The notes beneath the pieces were generated by a model. That model searched no databases and had not been told where the DNA came from. It was given only the letters and a program-made list of their open reading frames with translations. From contig OY997591.1 of assembly GCA_963921825.1 (NCBI GenBank), positions 31,517,825 through 31,581,824 on the forward strand: 64,000 nt of DNA. The letters run 5' to 3'. Within the stretch, counting starts at the first letter, position 1. The number at the start of each line of letters is the position of its first letter. This document shows, piece by piece, positions 23,006 to 33,799 of this stretch. The stretch comes from Erodium maritimum (Eukaryota; Streptophyta; Magnoliopsida; Geraniales; Geraniaceae). The position numbers and the translations under genes are program-made.

Positions 23006-24692
23006 TGTTGGGTCTCGAGGTAGGGTTGGAGATGAACCAACTCGCAGCGGAAAATCAATGAAAACCAAGAGACGATTAAACCATGAAACAACTAACAAAG
23101 AATGGATTCACAAGAGAAAAATTCAGCACTATTTCTTACCAAAACAAGAACACCGGTTAACGAATGATTGGCTTGAGTCTCCAAGACGCCTACGTATCCA
23201 CATGGGAATCAAAGCCACGTAGTTCTTCTCTTTGAGGACTCAAGAACACAAAAATGGAGGTGGAAACTAGCCAAACCCGAAATGGCCATGGAAGAGGGAG
23301 AGAAAATGTGTTTCCTATTCTTGTCTTGTCTTTGTTATGTTGAAAAAAGATGACTTAAACATAACAAAACCCATACTTGTCCAACTAAAGGCATGGGACA
23401 AGTATGGTGTCAAGTAAGGTGTAAATAGGACAAAGTATGGCAAGACAAGATTGGGTTAGGTGGTGAATCACCAACACCTTAATCCTTGTCTTGCTTACTT
23501 AGTACTAATTAATCAAGACTTGATTAATTAGTTCCATGGGCCTTGGTTGCATGGGCCTTTCATGGGCCTCTTGGAACATGGCCCGTGGCCATTTCCAACG
23601 AGGTCCCGTGATTCGCTCATCGCCTCCATGCCTTCCATACCGGAAATGTCCAACATTATCCGACGCGATCAATCCCAAGACTCCAAGCCTTGTCTCGATC
23701 TGTGAAGTCCTATTCACTTACGGGCGCATGACCCAAAACCCAGTTTTGGTCATGTCCCGAGACAACTCCCTTTTGCCCATTCTCCATAAATGTGTCAATG
23801 AGTTTCATCCTCCGGTGTGACCCTTAGGTTTATGCATGTCAATAGATCAACGTAAAATCCCATTTTACTTGATCCTATTTAAGTGGCAACTAACGAGACT
23901 TTAGTATTGTCTGACACTACATAACGAATCGACCCTGTCGATTCTAACCTTTCCATCGTCCCTGTCATTATCCTTTTATCTCCGATATCCTGATTGAGAT
24001 AAGGCATAGAGCCGTCATCCTTATTATTCTCAATCACCGTTCCTTGATATGTGAGATGACTGAAGATATGATACCCAGTATCATGTGCATGGCCATGCTA
24101 TTCTTTCAGTCACTCTCGATCAAGCGGCCGAGAACCGATATCTTTCCCATACCTCAGTATGAGGGATAAATCCCTTAGCCGCCTTTCGTGTCACTCATGT
24201 AGCCCGTCCCCAAGCCAATCCTGGCCGTTATGGAAGCCCTGTTACGGACAACGTTAGGCTCAGGTCAAACTCAGTTGTTGACTACATAGCGATCACAAAG
24301 ACTCTTTGGTCTAAGGATACATGACAAGCTACAACACTGAATATGTTCATGACTTAATCTATGGCACATATTCAGGGCGGGTCGTCCAATATCATGTCCC
24401 ACATGATATCTATGATCAGACTCCGGAATCCTATTCCAATGACTAACAGAACGTAAGCCATAAAGAGCCATCTTTCATACTAGTCGCTTCTAGTGAAGCT
24501 TTGTTGACTAGGGACCCATCGAGTGTGATCTATCTCGATCTATGGTTCTATTCGCATGGTGGGCATAGATCAGAGCACACATCGATATATTACTCCAACA
24601 CATAAGTAATATAAAGCCGCTTTAATTTTATTGCTAACGATGATATATACATTTGGACTTTTAGGATTGAACTACGGGCACTAAGACTAACA
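23006..24692 (-). repeat. 5' LTR of copia A copy 1
   Basis: In plus coordinates it starts TGTTGGGTCTCGAGG and ends GACTAACA. On the element's strand this is TGTTAGTCTTAG…CGAGACCCAACA. It is nearly identical to 16267-17953 and has the same length. Confidence 0.95.
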
Positions 24693-24699
24693 GTATTCC

Positions 24700-25000
24700 G
24701 GTACGATGTATGTGGTTTCACCCTGATGCTTAATGTTCCGGGAAGATACCCGACCGAGGTGTATGCCGGTCAGGTATGTCTATTATGTGGCTTTACCCCG
24801 ATGCTCTGTATTCCGGGAAGACATCTAGACCAAGGGACATTCCGGTATGATGTATATTGTTTCACCCCGATGCTCTGTGTTCCGGGAAGACATCTAGACC
24901 GAGGGACATTCCGGTATGATGTATATTGTTTCACCCCCGATGCTCTGTGTTCCGGGAAGACATCTAGACCGAGGGATATTCCGGTATGATCTATATGTTT
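24700..25000 (+). repeat. 69-70-bp tandem repeats in the G2 LTR
   Basis: Units with CCCGATGCTCTGTGTTCCGG and GAAGACATCTAGACC(G/A)A begin near 24796, 24865 and 24935. A more diverged unit lies near 24722, and another sits left of the nested copia element (16220-16266). The copia A copy 1 insertion therefore landed inside this minisatellite. Confidence 0.8.
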
Positions 25001-25280
25001 AGCTTGTGTGTGGATTGGTTCTTTTGGTATGATTATCTTACATTTCAGTTGTCATGGGTACCTGTCTTGAGTTGTTTGGTATCGGATCCGAGTAAATTTC
25101 ATAGTGGTCTTAGTAGTTGATTGTACCGTTGTTCTTGTGTTTCTTTAGTTGGTTGCCCTTATCGGTATTATTGCGTTCCGGTTAGTTTCTATTTACTTTA
25201 TCAGTTTTAGTAAGTTTTACTAATCGAGGAATTTTGGTAACGTAACGGAAGTCCTTTTTCCCTTTACTACTTTTTCCTAC

Positions 25281-25294
25281 TGAGCGTAAGCTCA
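25281..25294 (+). other. Palindrome equivalent to that of G1 LTRs
   Basis: TGAGC-GTAA-GCTCA is followed by CCCCCTCTG and TTTTACAGGATTC, the same arrangement as the G1 palindrome at 895-912. Its position about 285 bp from the LTR 3' end also matches. Confidence 0.65.
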
Positions 25295-25578
25295 CCCCCT
25301 CTGTTTTTACTGTTTTACAGGATTCGCTGATCAGTAGACTTAGAGGACGTCTCAGGGCTCGGGAGCTCATCGAAGGTCCGGGTCGATTTATTTATTAGAG
25401 ACGTACTTCCAGTTTCGGATTAAATATTGTCCTTACTTTATTTGGTTATTAAATCTTGAACTCGGATTTTCAAACTTTTATTCAGAGATTCTTGTTAATT
25501 AGCTGTGGTTTTATTATTGTTTATTATCTTCTTAGTTCACGTCTCGAGTCCGGTCAAAACAGGATTTGGGGCGTGACA

Positions 25579-26640
25579 CAAGGTGTGTAAAACTGAAGAA
25601 GTCTCTGTATGGTTTGAAACAAGCACTGAAAGAATGGTATGAGAAGTTAAATTGAACATTGGTGATAGACAGGTACAAGGTAAACAATTCTGATTCTTGT
25701 GTGTACTCTAAGATGATCGAATTTGGTTGTGTGATTATCTATTTGTATGTCGACGACATGCAAATTCTTGGTGATAATATAAATGTTGTGAAACATACCA
25801 TGAGTTTTTGTCGTCACATTTTGAGATGAAGGACTTAGGAGAAGCTGACGTCATTTAAGGTGTTAAGGTTATTAGGAACACCAATGGCATCTTCTTGAGT
25901 ACGCCTCATTACGTTGAGAAAGTGTTGAAGAAATTCAATCACTTTGACGTTATACCCGCGAAAACTCCCTATGATCGTAGCGTACTTCTAACGAAGAACT
26001 TGGGTGACAATGTTTCACAAGCTGGGTAAGCTAAGATTATAGGAAGTGTGATGTTCCTCATGAACTGTACTCGACCATACATTTCTTACTCAGTAAGCAA
26101 GTTGAGTTGGTATTCACATAACCCGAGTAACGAGCATTGAACTGCCTTACATTGTCTGCTGAAGTATCTGAAAGGAACCATGAGTTAGTCCCTGCATTAC
26201 ATCACTTTCCTACCGCTTTGGAAGAGAATTGTGATGCAAACTAGGTTTCAGGTAATGATGAATCAAGCAGACTTGTATAACCCACTCTACCATGAGTCTG
26301 AGTTCATTACCCCTGAGTTGGCTGGACAAGAAGCAGAGTGGTTGAGGAACTTATTAGTAGACGTGCTTGTGTGGGAAAGGCAAGTTGTGTCTGTTTCTTT
26401 ACACCGTGATTCACAAGCGGGTATTTGTGTTTCGAAGAATAATGTGTATAATGGTAAGAAGAGACACAATCGTATCAGGCATGGTGTCGTTAGACAACTC
26501 TTGAAAAATGGAGTGATTTCTTTGGAATATATGAGATTCGAAAGAAATCTTGCTGATCCTTTCACTCAGGGTCAACCAAGGAGAGTGCTCCTTGATATTT
26601 CGAGAGGGATGGGGCCCAAGCCCACAAGTCAAGAAAATAT
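25579..26640 (+). pseudogene. Copia B pol remnant, second half of reverse transcriptase and RNase H
   Basis: The reading resumes exactly after the gypsy LTR with KVCKLKKSLYGLKQA. A YVDDM motif follows near 25745-25765, so the catalytic block of this reverse transcriptase is still visible, unlike in copia A. Next come a NCTRPYISYSVSKLSWYS-like connection domain and RNase H sequence at 26231-26600 (VSVSLHRDSQAGICVS, IRHGVVRQLL, RFERNLADPFTQG). Stops and frameshifts make it non-functional. Confidence 0.85.
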
Positions 26641-27327
26641 GTATGACATGTGTTAGTGGTCATATGCAATCATACTAGTCTTGATGCCTTACATCTCCCA
26701 TTCCTATGACTTTAGTAGTGCTTGATGATCTATAACCAGTTTTGGTGGTGCTTTGAGACACACCTGATAGATCTTGATAATAATCTATAACAAGTATTGG
26801 TGGTGCTTGTGAGAAACACTTGATAGATTGTAATCCATAACCAGTTTTGGTGGTGCTATAAAGACGCACTTAATGGATTCTGCTGACAGGATGGACTTTA
26901 TGTTCTTAATAGCTCAAGACCCAATTGGGACAGTGCTAGTAAGAAGCACTTGATGAAGGTACCTTTGTGTGTGTGATGGTGAGCTGCCATCTATGAAAGA
27001 CTTGGGGCAAAAGTATTTCTAGAGCACTCATTAGAGCCAAGGTATAAAAGTTCCGCGGATTTAGTGGGATCTTAAGTATGGTATGTATTGTGTGACGTAT
27101 CAACCGAAGCTAAGTTCAAGATTCTATTGACTTACTTTAAGTAAGTTCAAGATTCTATTCACTTACTTTAAGTAGATTGTTATCACATCTCACTATGCAT
27201 CAATTCAAATCGAAAGATATTGATGTTTAACTATCGCATCTTCACGTATCCAGAACATTTGTGGTGTTTCCTTTTTATCTAAATTTTTTTCATGTGTTTT
27301 CACCGTTTGTCGCCATTTGGGAGGGAT
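26641..27327 (+). other. Copia B 3' non-coding region, short repeats and polypurine tract
   Basis: Three units of about 50-57 bp carrying ATAAC(C/A)AGT(T/A)TTGGTGGTGCT begin near 26731, 26788 and 26837. A duplicated segment TAAGTTCAAGATTCTATT lies near 27110-27160. The polypurine tract is at 27314-27327 (ATTTGGGAGGGAT), directly before the 3' LTR. Confidence 0.75.
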
Positions 27328-28190
27328 TGTTGGAAAAATGGCTCCTCTTGTGAGTTTTATGTTTTAGCCAAAGTCCCACATCAGAAGTGTGAGACAATTT
27401 TGGAGAGCTTATAATAGCTTCCTTCTCCTTCATTATTCAAGACATATTGGTGGGCTCTATGGAGTGGGGCTAGAACGAGCCTCGAGCACCGTCGTCGTGG
27501 TCCGTACAGGTTGGGCCGGGCCGAACTCGGGTTTGGGTGGAACCCCTATTGGGCGGGCTAAAACAGGACAACATATTTCTTTTTGGACATTTATTCAACT
27601 GATTCTCTTTAAAGACTTATTCAAACTTTTTCAAACCGTTTTGAACAAGTCATGACGTTGAGGTCAAGTGGATTCCGTTTTTCCTGATTCGTTGAAACAA
27701 AAAACCTGATAACTTAATTGTGGTTTTAAGTGGGTTCCGTTTCTTCTGATTCGTTGAGATGGAAAATATGATAATTTAATTATGGTTTTACTTTTATACC
27801 CCTCCGCTTGTCAATTTATAAATACTTGGCTCTGAAACTTTTGTTTTCCACGGTTTTCATATATTCTAGAGCCAAACTTATACTCTTATTTCGTTCTTCA
27901 CTTTACTATACCCGAATTCTGATTTTTGATCCGTTGAATCCACATCCAGTAGAGAGAGTTGGTGCGTTGCTGGGTAGAGCTATGTCAACCTTAGGAAGCA
28001 ACCGCTGCTGATCGTCATCACGGTCACACCGAAATTTTGCTTTCAAGTCAGTGGTCTTTACTGCCACGCCACAACTTCAATTTTTGTTTCTGCACGTTAA
28101 CCTGGTTGGTCATTTCCAGTTTATACTTTTTTTCGTTTCATTCTGTCTTGTTCTGCAAATCGTTTCAATTGTGTATATATTTGTCCAACA
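27328..28190 (+). repeat. 3' LTR of copia B
   Basis: It opens TGTTGGAAAAATGG after the polypurine tract and closes TTTGTCCAACA before the AAGAC target duplication. It includes CTTTTATACCCCTCCG and TATAAATACTTGG near 27825, a plausible TATA region. The right edge lies 169 bp past the stop codon of the calmodulin-binding-type gene, which is transcribed toward it. Confidence 0.9.
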
Positions 28191-28282
28191 AAGACCCCTT
28201 ACCATAAGATAGGCACATAGGCCAAGGCCTGTTCTAGAGAGAAATGAAAGGTTATTTATGTGTTTGTAAGATCAAAAGGGTC

Positions 28283-28288
28283 TTTATT
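28283..28288 (-). terminator. Poly(A) signal of the calmodulin-binding-type gene
   Basis: AATAAA on the minus strand (TTTATT on plus) lies 71 bp past the stop codon and about 95 bp before the copia B target site. The transcript can thus end before the retrotransposon. Confidence 0.6.
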
Positions 28289-28358
28289 GATCATAGAAGA
28301 GACTGTTTACATTATCATCTGGCAACGTATGTATAAATTTTGAACTCGCATCTAACCA

Positions 28359-29354
28359 TCAATCTTGTAAGGATATGACAGTCTCAAATGCTCCAACCAA
28401 TGCTCGGACCTTGTTCTTCCTCTTCTCCAAAAGCTTACTTGCCATCTCCTCTATCACATCATTGTACACAGGCGAATCCTTCTTCCCATTATCTTTATTT
28501 CCCTGCCGTTGCTGCTTTCTCGCCGCCGGCTTTACTAACACTGGTGCCGGTCTCTCAGCTTCCATCCCTCGTCGTTTTTCCTCCTCCATCTCCTTCCCAC
28601 CTTCAAACCCTCGAGTGTTTTCTTCTGCAGGAGCATCAGAGTTGTTGCTCTGGTGATCAGGTGCCCCGATGCTAGGATCCTCCCTGTGTTGGGTCAATGC
28701 TTCGACCTGTTCTTGCATCTTATGATCTCTTGTTTCTTCGCTCGGGGTGATCACAATAATCATTGGGTCGGACTTGACAACATCAACACTAACAATAGTA
28801 TAAGGATTAATCTCGGGCAATTCCATCTCATCGAAAGGAACCAAATCCTCGTCACTCCCAATATTCGCTATCTCCTCAATCTCATCAGGCAATGTATATC
28901 TATCCCCGAAATCAGCTTCCACGAAAGTCATCAATGTTGGCTCCGCGTTAATGCTGCTTCTTTTACCTGCTTTCTTTGGAGGAGAAGCCGGAGCCTTCCT
29001 AGGAGCTGTCACGCTCCTCCTCGCCGTCCTGACGGGAGCGTTACTCTTGGTTTGAGCCTTGGTAGGCTGTTTCCTGGTAACAACGGGGTGAGGCTTGTCG
29101 GAGGATCTTCTTGTGTTGACAGAAGAGTCGTGCTGCTTCTTGACTAGCTTGGAAGGAGGGGACGAGGTTAAGGATGGCTTGATGTGTTTTCGAGCTTTAT
29201 TAGTACAAGAGGAAGAGGAAGAGGTCGTTTCTTTTGGAGCACTTTTGGTGAGTCTAGGAATCATAGATGGAGCGGTGCTGATACGAGCAAGTGGTCTGGT
29301 GGGCTTCTTTTCCTTCCCGGAACCCACAGGACTTTCTCTTTGTGTTGTTGCCAT
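28359..29354 (-). CDS. Plant calmodulin-binding-type protein, 331 residues
   Basis: This is the only intact, gene-like frame in the window. The start is set at the ATG of MATTQRESPVGSGKEKK, because plant calmodulin-binding proteins of this type often begin so; the frame stays open 21 codons further upstream. Residues 1-150 are rich in Lys, Ser, Pro and Arg, residues 155-200 are acidic, and 235-300 are charged. The carboxyl end (SKLLEKRKNKVRALVGAFETVI, then SLQD) is a basic amphipathic helix matching the end of the plant calmodulin-binding domain family (PF07839, by memory). I infer Ca2+/calmodulin binding through this tail. No signal peptide or membrane segment is seen; basic clusters suggest a nuclear location. 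The upstream bases GATGCAGGG near 29370 could be a splice acceptor of a 5' UTR intron. It is transcribed toward copia B. Confidence 0.75.
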   Translation of the reverse strand: MATTQRESPVGSGKEKKPTRPLARISTAPSMIPRLTKSAPKETTSSSSSCTNKARKHIKPSLTSSPPSKLVKKQHDSSVNTRRSSDKPHPVVTRKQPTKAQTKSNAPVRTARRSVTAPRKAPASPPKKAGKRSSINAEPTLMTFVEADFGDRYTLPDEIEEIANIGSDEDLVPFDEMELPEINPYTIVSVDVVKSDPMIIVITPSEETRDHKMQEQVEALTQHREDPSIGAPDHQSNNSDAPAEENTRGFEGGKEMEEEKRRGMEAERPAPVLVKPAARKQQRQGNKDNGKKDSPVYNDVIEEMASKLLEKRKNKVRALVGAFETVISLQD

Positions 29355-30063
29355 AATGTAAATCTCTAACCGACCCTGCATCATTATATAAGTATTGTCA
29401 ACACCAACAACATTCATATTACATTTTAATAATGACCCACATTGATCGACTACGTAGGAACATCAACACTTGAGCAATTTAATTTCCATTAGAACTCATT
29501 ACTGAACATGGAAATAGTGTTTTGATAAGGGAGAGCACCTTTGATCAAAGCAAACTAATGAAATGAGGGCAAAGACAAAGGGTAGGAAACAAAGTGGCGA
29601 CAAATGGGACATAAAAAGGGTTTAGAAATGAAAATCAGAGGAGGTGCTTTAACTGCGCACAACCCATTGTTGATTTAGGGTTTCTTCAAATTGGGCAATG
29701 GGTAATAGTGGTGGTGGCCATGACATGTCATTATGCTTTAGCCTTTTGTTTCCACATTTTCAATACCGAACCCATAGGAATTATCTTTGCTTCCATCAAC
29801 CCTCGCTAATAATCCTCCTCGGAATTTACGACATCACATCGACATAATTCTCCTTTTTTATGGTGGCATTCTCTAAATCAAACCCCACATTCCATATACA
29901 TATTAAAGAATAAAGATATAGTACATATGAATTTTCAGAAATATGGCTCTAAGGTTTATGTAGAGTAGAAGAAAAATAATATAATTATGAGAAATACTTT
30001 TTTAATTAGTAAAATGACATTCAATTAATAAGAGAACTCAAAAAACCGTTTCGTAGGGTTCTT
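29355..30063 (-). promoter_or_regulatory. 5' leader and probable promoter of the calmodulin-binding-type gene
   Basis: The minus strand at 29683-29675 carries AAACCCTAA, a telo-box common in plant 5' regions. It is followed by GC-poor leader-like sequence down to about 29540. A 5' UTR intron ending near 29370 is possible but no strong donor was found. No clear TATA box was seen. The rest is AT-rich spacer with no gene. Confidence 0.4.
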
Positions 30064-31560
30064 TTGTCTCTCCGTTGTCGATGCTCGCTCCTCTCGTCGT
30101 CTTCGAAGCTCATTGTCGCCTCTGTCGCCGTCAACCTTGCCGAACCCCAAACGTCCCGCATGGAGTCCATCCCAGCCCAACCCACCGCTCTAATGGTGTT
30201 GAACACCGATAAGGTACGTCCTCTCCCGTCCAACCTCGTCGTTGTTCAGACACCGACCGCGTTGGCGAACCCGATTACATGCCATCGGCCCCGAGTAACG
30301 AGCATTTTAAGCCTCTTCGATACCAAAAAAGACCAAACGGTGGACTCCAAAATCTCTCTGAGCCTTATCTCCAATGGTTATGAGCCCACTGACCGCTTTA
30401 GCAACGAACCAAATACAGGATCTCCGATCGGCAACGACCCCCATTGTCGTACTAAGGACGATCACGACCAGATCTCCACGATTAGTGCCTTCAAACATCT
30501 CGGTTCCCATGACCACCACATGTTTGGGAGCGTTTCCGCACACACTACTTCCCAGTACCCCTCACACTCGAAGCCTGGGATGTGGTCCCCATACGCGTCC
30601 CTGCTACCGGCTTCCCTGGATGTACTACATGATGTCTCACTGGATCCACCCACGGCTGACCCGTGGTTGCACCCAAATGGAATAGGTCCTCGGGTTGGGG
30701 GAAGTAGCCCAAATGGAGGGAATCACTCAAGTGAACCATCTACCAAACCCTCAATCGATAGTACCATGATCCACCCAGATCTAGGCCAATCACCTATGGA
30801 AACAATTATGCCTCTTCAATAGAGTTATGGTAGACTTCAGATGGAGAAGGATGAGGATGAGGATATCATCCTCCCCAAAGATCCCAAGAATGCTCGACTC
30901 CGGGCCCAGACAAAATTTGGCTTGGTTGGTAGACTATTCACACTACAAGAGTATGATCAGAAAATAATTGAAGGAGTTGTGAACAAGGTCTGGAATCATG
31001 AGCGTTTGGTGACTAGGGACTTAAGATGGGGAATCTCAAGATTCTACTTCACATCCCAAGTGGAAAAAGATCGCATTCGACGGTCAGAACCTTGGTCTAT
31101 CAAAAATATACCAAATATTCTTGAAGACCTCATCCTAGTGGTGAAGTCGGCAATATTCCTGTTCTTCAGAATCAAACTGTGGGCGGTGTTATCAAACCTC
31201 CCATATGATAGCCTAACTAGGGCAACAAGATAGAGGATAAGTGAGGCACTCGGGGGTTGTGTGGATGTCCGAGAATACACCGCAGGCATGAGTAGTGGAG
31301 GTGTACTCTGATTACGATTTTGGAAGGACATAACTACACCACTTTGGCACACAATCAGGGTTACTATGTATGAGAATACGACACCAATTAGGGTCCGTCT
31401 TCAATACGTCCGCTTTCCAATCTACTGTTTCCACTATGGATACATCAGACACCATGTGAGCGACTGCAAACGGAGGGATCTACTTCAGCCGGTAGGACCA
31501 CCAAATTACGACCTTTCTCTTATGGCTCTAGAAACCCCTCACTATAAGGTGGGCATTTAA
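30064..31560 (+). pseudogene. LINE ORF1 (DUF4283 and CCHC type) pseudogene
   Basis: A single reading frame runs about 499 codons from 30064 to 31560. It is broken only by in-frame stops (TAG at 30820-30822 and 31231-31233, and TGA near 31309), with no frameshift. Codons 1-252 are Pro/Ser-rich and of unknown role. From about codon 270 the frame reads KFGLVGRLFTLQEYDQKIIE, then ISRFYFTSQVEKDRIRRSEP, a DUF4283-like fold as in plant L1 ORF1. Near the end YCFHYGYIRHHVSDC is a CCHC knuckle whose second Cys is Tyr. ORF1 proteins of this type bind RNA of their LINE. No endonuclease or reverse transcriptase follows. Confidence 0.75.
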
Positions 31561-32460
31561 AGGACTTGGACGAAACGCATTCCTATCAAACGTACCGCCA
31601 ACAGGGAGAAAAATATGCAAACCACACACATCCCTAGGGTGATCAAGGCACCGAGACCCATTGTCCCCCCGGGCTTCGCCCCCTGGCTCTTTTGGATCTG
31701 ACACCGATGTAGGATCTCCTGCCTAAACAAGTAGCCCATACTTGGACCCAGGTAAATGGACCCTGTACCCCCAACCCACCCATGCCACCTTCTCGGGGCA
31801 TAGATAGACCTATGCATGGGAGGGTGAACCTGATAGTTCATAAAATGGAGAAGATCCAAAAAGATAAGGGAGACCCGTCCGACCAGATCACCTTATATGA
31901 GGCCCTGATTACCCAACAAACTAGGAAGGGGACAACTAAATTTAGCCCTAAGAATGAACAGATGATTATAGTGATATAAGCCCCCAAGAAAAGGAATCTG
32001 GATCAACCAACCCGAGATACGAGGCACTTTGCAATAGAGAATGACGAGGCAAGGTCTGCCAAGCAGCTTCGCCAAGGCCAATGATCGCCCCACTGCATCG
32101 GAGTATTCATGAGGACGCATACGCCGCCCTGCCCTGCTCGGTGGAATCCCGAGACACTGATCCCCCTTTCCTATGGTGTTCTCCTAGACAACCTGGGCTA
32201 TTTGCAATTCAAAATCCATGCCCAAGGATGTTAGGTCGAGTAAGGAGAAGTGATGCCTATCTACCTCTTCCCCAATTACCGACTGCAATGCCCCCACCTT
32301 TTTTTCCATTGTACTATTGGGTCTGCTACTATAAGGTCAAGAGTCTCATGCCTATGGGCTATGACATTTTCTCCCCCTCTTTTATTTCCATTACTATTTT
32401 TCAAGATGTTGTTGTAAGACTATTTCTGTATTTTTGGTTCTATTATTAATAACAAGTAGG
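31561..32460 (+). other. LINE ORF1 tail and 3' region, degraded
   Basis: Sequence continues from the ORF1 relic with many stops (GTAGATGG, CCCCCACC and similar patches). It ends near 32455 in a T-rich stretch with TTCTATTATTAATAA. A pair of similar segments (AACAAGTAGGATGGG near 32450 and AACAAGTAGAATGGG near 32487) brackets an A-run and may mark the element's 3' end. No ORF2 is present, so this LINE lacks its enzymatic half. Confidence 0.45.
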
Positions 32461-32479
32461 ATGGGACTATTTCTATAAA

Positions 32480-33720
32480 AAAGTGGAACAAGTAGAATGG
32501 GAGAGAGCGATAGTAGGAGCGCTATTTTGTCGAAGCTTCCAAGTTCCGAGGCTTTGATCGGATTAAAGGAAGCTTTGATCGCAGGTGGATCCTCTGATCA
32601 TGGTGGAGGATCTTCGAATCCCTATTGCGGTGAGTGAAGTTCAGATCCCTATAAGGTCTTCGTCAGCAATTTGCCCTACGATACGACTGACGAGTGGTTC
32701 GTCTCTTACTTTGGGAGCTGCGATAAGATTTCCAAATCGATCTTCATCCACAGACCCAATCTAAAAGGAGGTTTTTCGGTTTCCTGCATGCGACATCTTT
32801 GGATGAAGCAAGGAAGATTGTTAGTCAGGAAAAGAGGAAGAAGGTAAAGGGTCATATCTTGTTCGTGGCGTTGGCGTGGAAGAAGGATGAGAAGAAGGAG
32901 AATGCACTACAAGGGTCATATAGGGTATAGTGGAAGAGGGTTTCCCGACTCCAACTCAGGAGTTAGCTAAGGATGTTAGGGTGGACGAGAATCATTTGAA
33001 TTTGATTAAATCTAACGTCCTCGCAATCAATCACACCCAATTGTCGAGGGCTCAGCTCTTATCGGCTTTCTCTTCGAACAAGGCGATTGGGATGGAGCTC
33101 ATGCACGTTGGGGGTGGGGTTTTCTTAGTCGATTGTTCAGATGATTTATTCGCAGCTATGTTGCGAGAAACAAGGTGAAAATGGATCGAGAACTGGTTTT
33201 GGATTGTGAGTCTCAACGATGATCTGGCTCTAATGGGTGGGAGCTGATTTGGGTTTCCATCGAACGGGTTCCATGGCATGGGCAATTTGAGGAATCTCTG
33301 AAGGCTATGTTAGGAGAAGATGTAACCCTGATTTGGATGGCACCCGAGTTGGATGATGGGGAGCTGTACTCCTCCGTTACAGCTCTAATTCGGATGCATT
33401 GTCATCTTGGAGACGTTGTGGAGTTCAAACTTGGAGCAAGAAAATTCCAGCTCAGATTCAGGCCGGCGAAGAGACTAGTCGAAGAATCAAAGTCCGATCT
33501 CTCCCCCTTCTTTCGTGGAGAATTATGCTAATTCTTCGGGTTCGAATTCAAATTCAAATGGATATTCAAATTCAGTTGAGGAAGGAAAAATCCAGAATAC
33601 GAATTCAAACTTCTGAGATGATGGGGATATCTTGGCAAAGTCGACTCATAAGGATGAGCCAAGTACTGCTGACCCAATGATCTGGTGATCGTGAACCTTG
33701 TTTTACAGATTGCTGATACT
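32480..33720 (+). pseudogene. LINE ORF1 (RRM type) pseudogene
   Basis: At about 32650-32900 the plus strand encodes YKVFVSNLPYDTTDEWFVSY followed by FGSCDKISKSIF, then in a shifted frame FGFLHATSLDEARKIV. These are RNP2-like and RNP1-like parts of an RNA-recognition motif. 32930-33180 reads VRVDENHLNLIKSNVLAINH. 33240-33530 reads WELIWVSIERVPWHGQFEES and ALIRMHCHLGDVVEFKLGA. This order is seen in plant L1 ORF1 proteins with an RRM. Frameshifts and stops break it. It is a separate element from the neighbour at 30064. Confidence 0.65.
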
Positions 33721-33799
33721 TATAAAGTAACAATTCGCGATCCAAATGCGTCTCTTGTCAGGTCTTTCTATCAGACAAGGTCACACACTCGTTCACCTG

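Larger units (their letters stand above)
16267..24692 (-). mobile_element. Copia A copy 1, complete, young, defective pol
   Basis: The element lies in minus orientation with two 1687-bp LTRs (16267-17953 and 23006-24692). They differ at about four positions by my reading. Flanks are GTATT at 16262-16266 and GTATT at 24693-24697. The primer site and polypurine tract are intact. The internal region has a 1.5-kb leader, then gag and pol remnants from 21481 down to about 17970. Pol carries the family's shared lesions described under its pol entry. It is inserted in the minisatellite of the G2 solo LTR. Confidence 0.95.
14103..25578 (+). mobile_element. Ty3/gypsy solo LTR (family G2), split by copia A copy 1
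   Basis: It starts TGTAAGAACCGCCCCCGG and ends GGGGCGTGACA. Flanks are AAAGG (14098-14102) and CAAGG (25579-25583), a 5-bp duplication with one mismatch. After removal of the nested copia element it is about 3.05 kb. Both outer flanks are copia B coding sequence that joins in frame context, so there is no internal gypsy region: it is a solo LTR. It shares edge motifs and overall plan with family G1 (49021-58351) and is closely similar in its 15600-15960 part to the fragment at 43560-43840. Confidence 0.85.
10739..28190 (+). mobile_element. Ty1/copia element B, complete outline, degraded, hosting a nest
   Basis: LTRs of 846 bp (10739-11584) and 863 bp (27328-28190) begin TGTTGGAAAAATGGCTCC and end CCAACA. 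Flanks are AAGAC at 10734-10738 and AAGAC at 28191-28195. Gag, integrase, reverse transcriptase and RNase H remnants run in copia order on the plus strand, with stops and frameshifts. The pol region is split between 14102 and 25579 by a gypsy solo LTR, which in turn holds copia A copy 1. The element's own DNA is about 6 kb. Its LTRs are clearly more diverged from each other than those of copia A, so it is the oldest layer of the nest. Confidence 0.92.

Noticed and set aside
28375-29369. Several plus-strand frames over the calmodulin-binding-type gene
   Set aside because: They are antisense shadows of the minus-strand gene, with Cys/Phe/Ser-rich text and no domains.
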